Positions 54,170-63,677 of a stretch of 64,000 bases of DNA are shown here, one piece after another. The notes under the pieces are model-generated. The model was not told where the DNA came from. It worked only from the letters and a program-made list of their open reading frames with translations, and made no database searches. Positions within the stretch are counted from its first letter, which is position 1. Every line of letters starts with the position of its first letter. The stretch is from JAIUNP01 sp020161975 (GTDB lineage Bacteria > Pseudomonadota > Alphaproteobacteria > Rhizobiales > Beijerinckiaceae): assembly GCA_036745275.1 (NCBI GenBank), contig DAIOGK010000018.1, positions 17,016 through 81,015 of the forward strand, written 5' to 3'. Both the position numbers and the translations under genes were made by a program.

Positions 54170-54330
54170 GACTCACGGGGTTGATGAGCCTATTGCAGAA
54201 AGCGAAAGCGCCTGCATCTGGTCCAAGTCTTCGGAGGAACGAAGACGCTGCAACGGGGGAGAACGGGGTCAACCCGACAGGTTGTTGCGAAAAAAAGTTT
54301 CTTAAGCAAGGCGCGAGCCTTGCTTTTATT
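54170..54330 (+). ncRNA. candidate structured small RNA (unverified)
   Basis: The 341-base gap between proS and the DUF1467 gene has no protein gene on either strand. On the + strand it shows successive hairpins: GCAG/CTGC with inner GCG/CGC (54195-54215), a 7-bp stem with a GAGGAA loop (54227-54246), and GCAAC/GTTGC enclosing GGG-TCAA-CCC (54250-54288). It ends in a U-tailed terminator. No + strand gene precedes it, so the terminator would end a short transcript. The family is unknown and the promoter was not placed. The alternative is that the terminator simply serves the DUF1467 gene on the - strand. Confidence 0.3.
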
Positions 54331-54332
54331 TT
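54304..54332. terminator. hairpin terminator downstream of DUF1467 gene
   Basis: A perfect 9-bp stem (AAGCAAGGC / GCCTTGCTT) with a GCGA loop. On the + strand it is followed directly by TTATTTT; on the - strand the T-run (TTTTTTT) begins only 8 bases after the stem. It lies 25 bases past the DUF1467 stop and may work in both directions. Confidence 0.75.
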
Positions 54333-54349
54333 CTGCAACGTTGTTTTGC

Positions 54350-54580
54350 TCACACCCAGTAATTCTCGATCAGCCAAGCAAAGACAGCCAGCACCACCGT
54401 GCTCAGCACCGTGTTGATGATCAAGATCCGTGCAAAGGCCGGTCGCACCGGCGCACCAGGGTCTGCCCCTGGCACGTCCTCTGCGGGGCCGGCATCACGC
54501 CGCACACCGAAAGGCAGCGAGACGAACAGCAGCGTCCACCAGATGATGAAATAGATGGCGAACCAGGTGCCGATTTTCAT
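54350..54580 (-). CDS. DUF1467 family membrane protein
   Basis: A 76-residue protein with two transmembrane helices (about 6-24 and 50-72) joined by a loop. The family block YFIIWWTLLFVSLPFGVR and the loop PGADPGAPVRP are characteristic. Function unknown. It is the last gene of the birA-rnj-mce unit, 62 bases after mce, a conserved position in alphaproteobacteria. Confidence 0.85.
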   Translation of the reverse strand: MKIGTWFAIYFIIWWTLLFVSLPFGVRRDAGPAEDVPGADPGAPVRPAFARILIINTVLSTVVLAVFAWLIENYWV

Positions 54581-54642
54581 GAAAGCCGTTCCCTCGCTCC
54601 GAACAGGACGGTTGTACTGGTCTGATCTGCCCGGACAGCGCT

Positions 54643-55047
<405 letters not shown>

Positions 55048-55079
55048 CGGCATCTCCCGCAGTTTCAGATCAAGGCCCT

Positions 55080-56741
55080 TCAAACCTCAACAACGAACAC
55101 CTGGCAAATTGGCTTTTTGTCCCATACGTCGCGCATGGCGTTGCGCACGGCCCGGCGGATTGCCTCCTGCACGGCGGCAGGGTCGCGCCGTTTGCCTTTC
55201 GGCAGGCTGTTCAGGGTCGCTTCCACGGCATCAAGGCAGAGTTCGGCAACATTCTCGCCATCATCGGTCAGTTCGGGCAGGCCCGTCGTTTCCACCTCGG
55301 GGTCGGACGCCAGCGCCCCGCGCTCGTCTACCGCCAGCACCACCGTCACCATGCCGGCAAACGCGAGCTTGCGCCGCTCGGCTACCGCTCCGTCGATGCT
55401 GGTGAGAATGTCACCATCTTTCACCAGACGTCCGTTCACCACCTGCGTCACGATGACAGGATCGCCGGGGCCAAGGCGCACGAGATCGCCGTTGAAGGCG
55501 CGGATGGCATGGGGTACGCCCATGGCCTTGGCGAACTTCACATGTTCGGTCAGGTGCAGCGCCTCACCATGGGCCGGCACGGCGACCTGGGGCCGAATCC
55601 ACTCATACATCCGCCGAACCTCATCCTGCCGCGGATGCCCGGAGACATGAACCAGCCCGTGCCGATCCGTGATAATCTCGATATTCTGCCGGGCCAGCGC
55701 GTTGATGATCTTGTTGATCGCCCGCTCGTTGCCCGGAATGGCACGGGAGGAAAAGATCACCCGGTCGCCCGGGACAAGCCGGATGTCGGGGTACTCATGA
55801 GCCGCGATGCGCGCCAGTGCGGCACGCGCCTCGCCTTGCGATCCGGTGACCAAAACTACCACCTTGTCGCGCGGCAGGCGCGAATAGGCATCCGGCCCCC
55901 GGAACGGCGGCAGACCATCCAGCATCCCGAGATCGGCAGCAATCTCCACCACCCGTTCCATCGCACGGCCGGCGACGATCACCTGCCGCCCCGCCGCTGC
56001 AGCCGCTTCCGCAACTGCGCGAATACGCGCAACGTTTGACGCAAAGGTTGTGACCAGCACACGTCCAGGCGACGCGAGGATGATGTCCTTCAGCGTCGCC
56101 GACACATCGCGTTCCGAGGCAGAAATGCCTTCGCGGAGGATGTTGGTGGAATCGCATATGAGCGCCAGCACACCCTCGTCACCGATGGCCTTGAGCCGCG
56201 CACCATCGGTCGGCAGACCCAGCACCGGCGTCTCATCAATCTTCCAGTCACCAGTATGCAGCACCGTACCCAACGGCGTGCGGATCGCCATGGCGCAGGA
56301 TTCCGGAATCGAATGAGCCACCGGCACCATTTCGATATCGAAGGGGCCGAGCGTGAACCGCGCGTTCTGCGCGATACGCTTGATCGGCACCTGGGGCGCA
56401 CCCGGCTCGGACAAACGCCGTACTTCCAGCAGGTCGGCAGCAAAATTCGTGGCGTAGATCGGAACTCCAAGACGCGGCCAGAGATCGGCCACCGCTCCGA
56501 AATGGTCCTCATGCGCGTGGGTCAGCACAATGCCCACGAGGTCCTTCTTGCGCTCCTCGATGAAGGTTGTCAGCGGCAGGACGAGATCGATCCCCGGCAG
56601 GTCCTCATTGGCGAAGGCAACGCCAAGGTCGACCATCAGCCACTTGCGCTGGCGCGGCGAGCCGAAGCCATAGAGCGCACAGTTCATCCCGATTTCGCCA
56701 AGGCCGCCCAGCGGCAGAAACACAAGTTCGTCGTCTGCCAT
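55080..56741 (-). CDS. rnj: ribonuclease J
   Basis: MBL-fold/beta-CASP ribonuclease with 5'-3' exo- and endonuclease activity, involved in mRNA decay and rRNA maturation in alphaproteobacteria. The 553-residue protein has the metal motif LTHAHEDHFGAV near residue 73 and the HTGDWKID motif near 163. The beta-CASP block includes GSQGEARAAL near 305 and VHVSGHPRQDE near 365, and a C-terminal domain follows. Enolase, elsewhere in this window, partners RNases in some species, but no link is shown here. It overlaps birA by one base. Confidence 0.94.
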   Translation of the reverse strand: MADDELVFLPLGGLGEIGMNCALYGFGSPRQRKWLMVDLGVAFANEDLPGIDLVLPLTTFIEERKKDLVGIVLTHAHEDHFGAVADLWPRLGVPIYATNFAADLLEVRRLSEPGAPQVPIKRIAQNARFTLGPFDIEMVPVAHSIPESCAMAIRTPLGTVLHTGDWKIDETPVLGLPTDGARLKAIGDEGVLALICDSTNILREGISASERDVSATLKDIILASPGRVLVTTFASNVARIRAVAEAAAAAGRQVIVAGRAMERVVEIAADLGMLDGLPPFRGPDAYSRLPRDKVVVLVTGSQGEARAALARIAAHEYPDIRLVPGDRVIFSSRAIPGNERAINKIINALARQNIEIITDRHGLVHVSGHPRQDEVRRMYEWIRPQVAVPAHGEALHLTEHVKFAKAMGVPHAIRAFNGDLVRLGPGDPVIVTQVVNGRLVKDGDILTSIDGAVAERRKLAFAGMVTVVLAVDERGALASDPEVETTGLPELTDDGENVAELCLDAVEATLNSLPKGKRRDPAAVQEAIRRAVRNAMRDVWDKKPICQVFVVEV

Positions 56742-57508
56742 CAGGGCCCCGTTCGGCTGCCGTCAAGAAACACATCTCCCGCCTCGACCTCACGCAACGT
56801 GCCGTCCATATCGAGCAGCAGGCGCCCGCGTTCGTCGATGCCGGCACAGCGGCCCGATAAGTCCCCACGCGGCAGCCGCACCGTCAGCGGCGTGCCCGGC
56901 GGCAGCGACAGCCGGCTCCAGGCGTCACGAATTCTGAAGAATCCCTGCCCCGCCGCAAAGGCCGTCAGCTGTGTGGCCATGCGATCAGACAGAACCCGCA
57001 GAACCTCGCGCCGATCGGTCGAGATGCCGAGATCGAGGAAAGACGCCGCCTTCCGATCCGGCAGGGCCGGTGCGGTCAGGATATTCACCCCCATGCCGAT
57101 CGCGACCGCCTGCCGGTTGCCGGATATCATCCGCCCTTCCAGCAGGATGCCGGCCAACTTGGCGCCGCCCACCAGCACGTCATTTGGCCATTTGAGATGC
57201 GTATCGGCCAGCGGCGCCAGTCGCCGCACCACTTCGGCCAACGCAACGCCGGCAACAAACCCGAGCTTCGGGCTGTCCTCGACCGGACAGGGCGAAACGA
57301 GCAGAAGGCTCGCATAAAGATTGCCCGCCGGTGACACCCATTCGCGCCCGTGCCGTCCGCGACCAGAGCGCTGAACTTCAGAAACCACCCAAGTGCGGTT
57401 CGCCCCGGCCTGTTCCGCCAGATCCAGCGCCAGCCGATTGGTGGAATCGACGCTTTCCAGCGAAACCAGCGAGAAGCCCGCAGCTCCTGCGGCGTCACTC
57501 AGCCGCAT
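56741..57508 (-). CDS. birA: biotin--[acetyl-CoA-carboxylase] ligase
   Basis: Attaches biotin to carboxylase carrier proteins. The 255-residue protein has the ligase core only: GRGRHGREWVSPAGN near residue 48, the KWPNDV block near 100 and LLEGRM near 120. There is no N-terminal helix-turn-helix, so it should not act as the bio operon repressor as E. coli BirA does. It follows nuoN by 13 bases and may be co-transcribed with the nuo operon. Confidence 0.94.
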   Translation of the reverse strand: MRLSDAAGAAGFSLVSLESVDSTNRLALDLAEQAGANRTWVVSEVQRSGRGRHGREWVSPAGNLYASLLLVSPCPVEDSPKLGFVAGVALAEVVRRLAPLADTHLKWPNDVLVGGAKLAGILLEGRMISGNRQAVAIGMGVNILTAPALPDRKAASFLDLGISTDRREVLRVLSDRMATQLTAFAAGQGFFRIRDAWSRLSLPPGTPLTVRLPRGDLSGRCAGIDERGRLLLDMDGTLREVEAGDVFLDGSRTGP

Positions 57509-57521
57509 CACGGAAGCGGCC

Positions 57522-58958
57522 TCAGAACAGCGACCGAGCCGCCGCTTCGGCCGCATCCTTCAGCGGCTGCGGGTAGACCCAGAAGAGCAGAACAAACAGG
57601 CCGGCCAGCGTCATCACCAGCTTCACCTCGCCCGGCACCGGCACAAATGTGACGCGCGGCGCGTCAAGATACATCACCTTGACAATGCGCAGGTAATAAT
57701 AGGCCGACACCACGGAGGTAAGGATGCCGAGAACTGCCAGTGCGAACAGGTTCGCCTTGATGGCAGCGGCAAAGACATAGAACTTGCCGAAGAAGCCCGC
57801 GAGCGGCGGAATGCCGATCATCGAGAACATGATCAACATCAGCATCGCCGCTGTGTAGGGATTGGTGCGCGAGAGGCCGGCGAGATCGTCGATCTTTTCA
57901 ACGCGACCTTCGGACGTCGTCATCGTCAGGATGCAGGCAAAGGCGCCAAGCGTCATGGCAAGATAGATGGCCATGAAGATCGCGATTCCCTCAACGCCCT
58001 GCACTGAACCGGAGGCCAGCCCCACCAGCGCGTAGCCCATGTTGCTGATCGAAGAATAGGCCATCAGCCGCTTGATATTGGTCTGCGTCAGCGCCGCGAA
58101 TGCGCCCAGCGCCATCGAGGCAATCGCAAGGAAGGTGACGACCTGTTGCCACTCGCGCGTAACGCCCGGGAAGGCATCGACCAGCACGCGGGTGAGAATG
58201 GCCATGGCCGCCATTTTCGGGGCCGTGGCGAAGAACGTCGTCACCGGCGTCGGCGCACCTTCATAAACGTCCGGCGTCCACATGTGGAACGGAACGACCG
58301 AAATCTTGAAGGCAAGCCCGGCGAGGATGAACACAAGGCCGAAGGTGACGCCCGTGCCATGCCCACCATGGACCGAGGCGGCAATCGCCTCGAAGGACGT
58401 GGTGCCGGTAAAACCGTACACGAGGCTCATACCATAAAGCAGCATGCCCGAAGACAGCGCGCCAAGGACAAAATACTTCAGACCTGCCTCGCTCGATTTC
58501 ACGTTGTCGCGGTTGATGGCCGCCACGACATAGAGCGCCAGCGATTGCAGTTCCAGTCCGAGATAGAGCGAGATCATCTCGTTGGCGGAGATCATCACCA
58601 TCATGCCCAGCGTCGAAAGCAGGATGAGGATGGTGTACTCGAAGCGGCTCTCATTCTCGTCCTTGAAGAAACGCGACGAGAGCAGGATCGCCGCCAGCGA
58701 GCCGACCAATGTCAAGACCTTCATGAAACGCGCAAATTCATCGGCGATGAAGGCGCCGTTGAAGGTCTTCAGCGTGCCGGGCCCCTGCTCCAGCACCAGC
58801 ACACCGGCCAGAATGAGGGCGATGATCGCCACCCAGTCGATCAACCCCTTGGAAGAGTCCCCCCGCAGCGCGCCGACAAGCACGAGCACGAGCGCGGCAA
58901 TGGCCAGAACCATTTCCGCCAGAAACGGCCCGAATGCGGGGACAAGCGTCGAAGTCAT
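57522..58958 (-). CDS. nuoN: NADH-quinone oxidoreductase subunit N
   Basis: Antiporter-like proton-pumping subunit of complex I. The 478-residue protein is a fourteen-helix type, with the conserved pump block PFHMWTPDVYEGAPTPVTTF near 230 and the charged residues in transmembrane helices characteristic of the NuoL/M/N family. It lies 21 bases after nuoM and is the last nuo gene before birA. Confidence 0.96.
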   Translation of the reverse strand: MTSTLVPAFGPFLAEMVLAIAALVLVLVGALRGDSSKGLIDWVAIIALILAGVLVLEQGPGTLKTFNGAFIADEFARFMKVLTLVGSLAAILLSSRFFKDENESRFEYTILILLSTLGMMVMISANEMISLYLGLELQSLALYVVAAINRDNVKSSEAGLKYFVLGALSSGMLLYGMSLVYGFTGTTSFEAIAASVHGGHGTGVTFGLVFILAGLAFKISVVPFHMWTPDVYEGAPTPVTTFFATAPKMAAMAILTRVLVDAFPGVTREWQQVVTFLAIASMALGAFAALTQTNIKRLMAYSSISNMGYALVGLASGSVQGVEGIAIFMAIYLAMTLGAFACILTMTTSEGRVEKIDDLAGLSRTNPYTAAMLMLIMFSMIGIPPLAGFFGKFYVFAAAIKANLFALAVLGILTSVVSAYYYLRIVKVMYLDAPRVTFVPVPGEVKLVMTLAGLFVLLFWVYPQPLKDAAEAAARSLF

Positions 58959-58979
58959 CGCCCTGATGTCCTTCTCAAA

Positions 58980-60485
58980 TCAGTTCAGCATCAAGGCAGC
59001 CTTGACCGGGGCCAGCCCGGTTGTCGCCTGCTTGATCACAAGGTCAACGGAAGCGGCGCAGGCATCGAGGATCGACCCCGGCTGCACGCCGTAATAGATT
59101 GTCAGGAGGAACAGCGGCGCGAGGATCAGGATCTCGCGCGCATCGAGGTCCGGAATGCCTTCGAGCGCGTGCTTATCCATCTTGCCAAACACAACGCGGG
59201 CGAACAGCCACAGCGCGTAGGCCGCAGACAGGATGACGCCCGTGGTTGCGACGAAGGCCACCCAGGTCGAGGCCTTGTAGGCCCCCGTCAGCGTCAGAAA
59301 CTCGCCGATGAAGCCCGAAGTGCCCGGAAGGCCGACATTCGCCATGGTGAAGAGCATGAAGACCAGCGCATAGAGCGGCATCTTTTCAACGAGCCCGCCA
59401 TAAGCCGCGATCTCGCGGGTGTGCATCCGGTCGTAGATGACGCCGACACAGAGGAACAGCGCGCCGGACACAAGGCCGTGGCTGACCATCTGGAACACCG
59501 CCCCCTGCACGCCCGGCGTGTTGAAGGAGAAGATGCCCATGGTGACATAGCCCATGTGCGCGACCGATGAATAGGCAATCAGCTTCTTGATGTCTTCCTG
59601 CATCAGCGCCACCAGCGACGTGTAGACGATCGCGATGCAGCTCATCCAGAAGACAAGATCGGCGAAATGGTGGGACGCCTCGGGGAACATCGGCAGAGAG
59701 AAGCGCAGGAAACCGTAGCCGCCCATCTTCAACAGGATGCCCGCCAGAATGACCGAGCCAGCTGTCGGCGCCTCGACGTGCGCATCCGGCAACCAGGTGT
59801 GGACCGGCCACATCGGCATCTTCACCGCAAACGAGGCAAAGAAAGCCAGCCACAGCCAGATCTGCATGTTGCTGCCGAACTTGTGCGAGGCCAGCTTCAC
59901 CATGTCGGTCGTGCCGGCATCCCAGTAGATCGCCATGATGGCGAGCAGCATCAGCACCGAGCCGAGCAGCGTGTAGAGGAAAAACTTGAACGAGGCATAG
60001 ATGCGCCGCTTGCCACCCCAGATGCCGATGATCAGGAACATCGGGATCAAGCCGCCCTCGAAGAACAGATAGAAGAGAACGACATCGAGCGCGCAGAACA
60101 CGCCGAGCATCAGTGTTTCAAGGATCAGGAAACAGGCGAAATATTCCCGCACACGGGTCGAGATCGAGCTCCACGAGGCGATAATGCAGATCGGCATCAG
60201 GAATGCCGTCAGGATGACGAAGGGCATCGAGATGCCGTCGACCCCAAGCTGGTAGACGATCGAATCGCCGAACCAGGCCTTGCGCTCTAGAAGCTGATAG
60301 CCGGATTTCGCAATATCGAACCGCGCCCACGCCACCAGTGACAGAACGAAGGTGATCAGCGTGGTCCACAGCGCAATCCAGCGCGCGTTGCGGGCGCCCG
60401 CCGCATCCTCGCGCTGCATCAGCACAAGGACCGTACCAAGAACCGGCAGGAAGATCAGGCCGGAAAGAATGCCGAAGCCGAACAT
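58980..60485 (-). CDS. nuoM: NADH-quinone oxidoreductase subunit M
   Basis: Antiporter-like membrane subunit of complex I. The 501-residue protein contains KMPMWPVHTWLPDAHVEAPT near 223, the proton-channel segment, and LLKMGGYGFLRFSLPMFPEA soon after. The conserved Glu of helix 5 is in the region LILETLMLGVF. Its start overlaps the nuoL stop by one base. Confidence 0.96.
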   Translation of the reverse strand: MFGFGILSGLIFLPVLGTVLVLMQREDAAGARNARWIALWTTLITFVLSLVAWARFDIAKSGYQLLERKAWFGDSIVYQLGVDGISMPFVILTAFLMPICIIASWSSISTRVREYFACFLILETLMLGVFCALDVVLFYLFFEGGLIPMFLIIGIWGGKRRIYASFKFFLYTLLGSVLMLLAIMAIYWDAGTTDMVKLASHKFGSNMQIWLWLAFFASFAVKMPMWPVHTWLPDAHVEAPTAGSVILAGILLKMGGYGFLRFSLPMFPEASHHFADLVFWMSCIAIVYTSLVALMQEDIKKLIAYSSVAHMGYVTMGIFSFNTPGVQGAVFQMVSHGLVSGALFLCVGVIYDRMHTREIAAYGGLVEKMPLYALVFMLFTMANVGLPGTSGFIGEFLTLTGAYKASTWVAFVATTGVILSAAYALWLFARVVFGKMDKHALEGIPDLDAREILILAPLFLLTIYYGVQPGSILDACAASVDLVIKQATTGLAPVKAALMLN

Positions 60486-62578
60486 CAGTGCGCCCCCGCC
60501 GAGAAAAGATACCAGGTGACGAGCGCCGCGACACCGACGAGCATCGCGAATGCATAGTGATAGACGTAGCCTGTCTGGAGCTTCGAGGCCCGTCCGGCGA
60601 TCCTGACCGCAAGCGCGGCAACCCCGTCCGGTCCGAAGCCGTCGATGAGCCAGCCGTCACACTTCTTCCAGAAGAAGGTGCCGAGGCACTTGGCCGGCCG
60701 AACGAAGATGCGGTCGTACAACTCGTCGAAGTACCACTTGTTCAGCAGGAAACGGTAAAGGCTTGGGAAGGTCTCGGCCAGACGCACCGGAATGCTGGTG
60801 TCGCGGATGTAGAAAATGTAGGCGAGCACGAAGCCCAGCACCATCATCACCATCGGCGAGTGCTTCACCCAGGACGGCACGTCATGCAGGTCATGCAGGA
60901 TGTGGTTGTCCTTGCCGACGAAAATCGCGCCCTTCCAGAACGCATCGAAGCCGCTGCCGATGAACTTGTCCATGAACGGAAAGCCTGCCGCAAACGCCCC
61001 CACCGCCAGCAAGGCAAGCGGGATCAGCATCGACAGCGGGCTCTCGTGGGCGTGTTCATAGGTATGCTCGTCCGCCCGCGTCTTGCCATAGAAAGTCATG
61101 AAGGCGAGGCGCCACGAATAGAACGAGGTAAACAGCGCCGCGACCACCACCATCACGAAGGCATAGTCATGCCCCGGACGGTGCGAGGCATAGGCGGCTT
61201 CGATAATCGCATCCTTCGAGAAGAACCCCGCCGTGAACGGAAACCCGGTCAGTGCCAGCGTTCCGATGATCATCATGGTGGCAGTAAAGGGAATCTTCTT
61301 TGCAAGACCGCCCATCTTCCGCATGTCCTGCTCGTGATGCATCGCATAGATCACCGAGCCGGCGCAGAGGAACAGCAGCGCCTTGAAGAAGGCGTGCGTG
61401 AAGAGGTGGTAGATACCCGCCGAATAGGCGCCCACGCCAAGCGCTACGAACATGTAGCCAAGCTGCGAGCAGGTCGAATACGCGATGACGCGCTTGATAT
61501 CGTTCTGAACAAGGCCGATCGTCGCGGCAAAGAACGCTGTCGTTCCGCCGATCACGATCACCACGGATTGCGCGAACGGCGCGAACTCGAACAGCGGCGA
61601 CAACCGAGCGACCATGAACACGCCTGCCGTCACCATGGTTGCCGCATGGATGAGCGCGGAAACCGGCGTCGGGCCTTCCATCGCATCCGGAAGCCAGGTG
61701 TGCAGCAGGAACTGCGCCGACTTGCCCATGGCGCCCATGAACAGCAGGCAGCAAGCCAGCGTGAGCATGTTCACGTCATGACCAAGGAAATTTGTCGTGG
61801 CAGCGGCCTTGCCGGGCACATCGGCGAAGATCGCATCCAGGGAAACGGAACCAAAGGTCCAGAACACGAGGAAGATGCCGAGCGCAAAACCGAAATCGCC
61901 GACGCGGTTGACGATGAACGCCTTCATCGCCGCTGCATTGGCCGAGGGCTTCTGGAACCAGAAGCCGATCAGCAGGTACGATGCCAGACCCACACCCTCC
62001 CAGCCGAAGAACATCTGCACCAGGTTGTCGGACGTCACCAGCATCAGCATGGCGAAGGTGAACAGCGACAGATAGGCAAAAAAGCGCGGACGCGAGGGAT
62101 CGTCGTGCATGTAGCCCATCGAATACAGATGGACGAGCGCGGAAACAGTGGTCACCACGACCAGCATGACAGCCGTCAGCGGATCGACCCGGAGCGCCCA
62201 GTCAAACGACAGTGCCCCTGACGTCACCCAGTTGCCCAGCGGAACGCGCACACCTTCCGAACCGCCGAGCGCAATCTTGGTGAACGCAACCCACGACAGG
62301 ATGCAGGAGACGAACAGCAGTCCGGTGGTGATGAACTCGGAGAACTTGATCACACCCGGCGAGTGCGGCGAGGGCACCACGGCATGGTGATCGTCGTGGC
62401 CATGATCATCGTGGGCATGACGGTCATGGCCATGCCCGGCATCCGCCCCGTGCGCAGAATGATCCGCAGCGCCAAAGGCAGCCACATCCCGTCCAGGCTT
62501 GTGGGCGAGAAGACTGGCAATCCCGGCGAGCAGGAAGCCCAGCAGCGGTAGGAAAACAATGGCTGTATACATGGTCAT
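60485..62578 (-). CDS. nuoL: NADH-quinone oxidoreductase subunit L with histidine-rich insertion
   Basis: Distal antiporter-like subunit of complex I. The 697-residue protein is longer than most NuoL proteins (about 610-660). HTWLPDAMEGPTPVSALIHA near 290 is the pump signature, and the lateral helix lies near the C-terminus. Residues 37-66, in the loop after the first transmembrane helix, are a His/Asp/Gly run with ten His (at 40, 43, 49, 51, 54, 56, 59, 61, 64 and 65), absent from classical NuoL. The ATG at 62578 has GGAG 5 bases upstream; a second ATG lies two codons later. Confidence 0.95.
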   Translation of the reverse strand: MTMYTAIVFLPLLGFLLAGIASLLAHKPGRDVAAFGAADHSAHGADAGHGHDRHAHDDHGHDDHHAVVPSPHSPGVIKFSEFITTGLLFVSCILSWVAFTKIALGGSEGVRVPLGNWVTSGALSFDWALRVDPLTAVMLVVVTTVSALVHLYSMGYMHDDPSRPRFFAYLSLFTFAMLMLVTSDNLVQMFFGWEGVGLASYLLIGFWFQKPSANAAAMKAFIVNRVGDFGFALGIFLVFWTFGSVSLDAIFADVPGKAAATTNFLGHDVNMLTLACCLLFMGAMGKSAQFLLHTWLPDAMEGPTPVSALIHAATMVTAGVFMVARLSPLFEFAPFAQSVVIVIGGTTAFFAATIGLVQNDIKRVIAYSTCSQLGYMFVALGVGAYSAGIYHLFTHAFFKALLFLCAGSVIYAMHHEQDMRKMGGLAKKIPFTATMMIIGTLALTGFPFTAGFFSKDAIIEAAYASHRPGHDYAFVMVVVAALFTSFYSWRLAFMTFYGKTRADEHTYEHAHESPLSMLIPLALLAVGAFAAGFPFMDKFIGSGFDAFWKGAIFVGKDNHILHDLHDVPSWVKHSPMVMMVLGFVLAYIFYIRDTSIPVRLAETFPSLYRFLLNKWYFDELYDRIFVRPAKCLGTFFWKKCDGWLIDGFGPDGVAALAVRIAGRASKLQTGYVYHYAFAMLVGVAALVTWYLFSAGAH

Positions 62579-62640
62579 GCCTTCTCCGTGCCCACGTTCC
62601 CGTCGCCAATTCGCGACCCGTCTTTCAGGAACATGTGCGC

Positions 62641-62946
62641 TCAGCCCTTCATCATGTTGATGTCTTCGACCGCGATGGAGCCGCGGTTGCGATAATAGAC
62701 GACCAGAATCGCGAGCCCGATGGCCGCCTCCGCCGCCGCCACCGTAAGAATGAGCAGCGCGAAGATCTGGCCTGTCAGATCACCAAGGAAGCTCGAGAAC
62801 GCGACGAAATTGATGTTCACCGACAGAAGAATCAATTCGATCGACATCAGGATGACGATCACGTTCTTCCGGTTGATGAAAATGCCGAACACGCCCAGCG
62901 TGAACAGGATGCCGGACAGCACCAGATAATGTGTCAAACCGATCAT
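62641..62946 (-). CDS. nuoK: NADH-quinone oxidoreductase subunit K
   Basis: Three-helix membrane subunit of complex I (101 residues, standard length). The conserved membrane Glu residues of the proton path are in SIELILLSVN near 35 and AAAEAAIGLAIL near 70. It follows nuoJ by 2 bases and precedes nuoL by 62. Confidence 0.97.
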   Translation of the reverse strand: MIGLTHYLVLSGILFTLGVFGIFINRKNVIVILMSIELILLSVNINFVAFSSFLGDLTGQIFALLILTVAAAEAAIGLAILVVYYRNRGSIAVEDINMMKG

Positions 62947-62948
62947 TG

Positions 62949-63563
62949 TCAGACCCCCTGCCCCGGTGCGACCTTCTTGATGTCCATCGCGGTCGCCTTG
63001 GTGCGCGCATTCTGCGTCATGACATCCTGCCGCTTGACCCCGGTGCGCGAACGCAGCGTCAACACGATCGCCCCGATCATGGCAACGAGCAGCACGAGAC
63101 CGGCCAGCTGGAAGAAGTAGAAATTCTCGGTGTAGAGCACCCGGCCAAGCGCGCGGATGTTCATCGCCTCGATGGGCGCCTTGGCTGCCGCCTTGCCCGT
63201 CTCGATCATTTCCGGCGTCAGCTTCCAGGTGCCGAGCACCAGCACGAGCTCGATGCCGAAGATGAAGGCAACCATGCCGCCGATCGGGAGATATTTGAGA
63301 AAGCCCTGCCTGAGTTCGACGAAATCGACATCGAGCATCATGACGACAAAGAGGAAGAGCACCGCCACCGCGCCCACATAGACAACCACCAGCAGCATGG
63401 CGAGGAACTCGGCCCCCATCAGCACGAAGAGACCCGCCGCGTTGAAGAAGGCGAGAATCAGGAACAGCACCGCATGAACCGGATTGCGCGCGGCAATCAC
63501 CATGAAGGCACTCGCCAACAGGATGGTCGAGAACAGATAGAAGAAAAAGACGACTGCGCTCAT
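62949..63563 (-). CDS. nuoJ: NADH-quinone oxidoreductase subunit J
   Basis: Five-helix membrane subunit of complex I; its third helix gates coupling between quinone reduction and proton pumping. The 204-residue protein has ARNPVHAVLFLILAFFNAAG near 25 and the hallmark LMGAEFLAMLLVVVYVGAVAVL near 55. The start at 63563 (MSAVVFFFYLFST) is the family start; in-frame codons upstream lie in the nuoI-nuoJ gap. Confidence 0.96.
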   Translation of the reverse strand: MSAVVFFFYLFSTILLASAFMVIAARNPVHAVLFLILAFFNAAGLFVLMGAEFLAMLLVVVYVGAVAVLFLFVVMMLDVDFVELRQGFLKYLPIGGMVAFIFGIELVLVLGTWKLTPEMIETGKAAAKAPIEAMNIRALGRVLYTENFYFFQLAGLVLLVAMIGAIVLTLRSRTGVKRQDVMTQNARTKATAMDIKKVAPGQGV

Positions 63564-63677
63564 CGTTCGGTCTCTCGGGCGGGCTTCCGCCCTGTTCTGC
63601 TGGCGGGATCGCCCGCCGGTCGGTCTATCGTCACATGCTGCGCCGCACAAGATGCGGCCCAGCGCCGTCCCCTGCCG

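Noticed and set aside
60488..62221. 577-codon + strand frame antisense to nuoL
   Set aside because: Highly charged antisense sequence (many Arg, Glu, His) arising from the hydrophobic codons of nuoL. Similar large shadows oppose gltA, glmS and secD.
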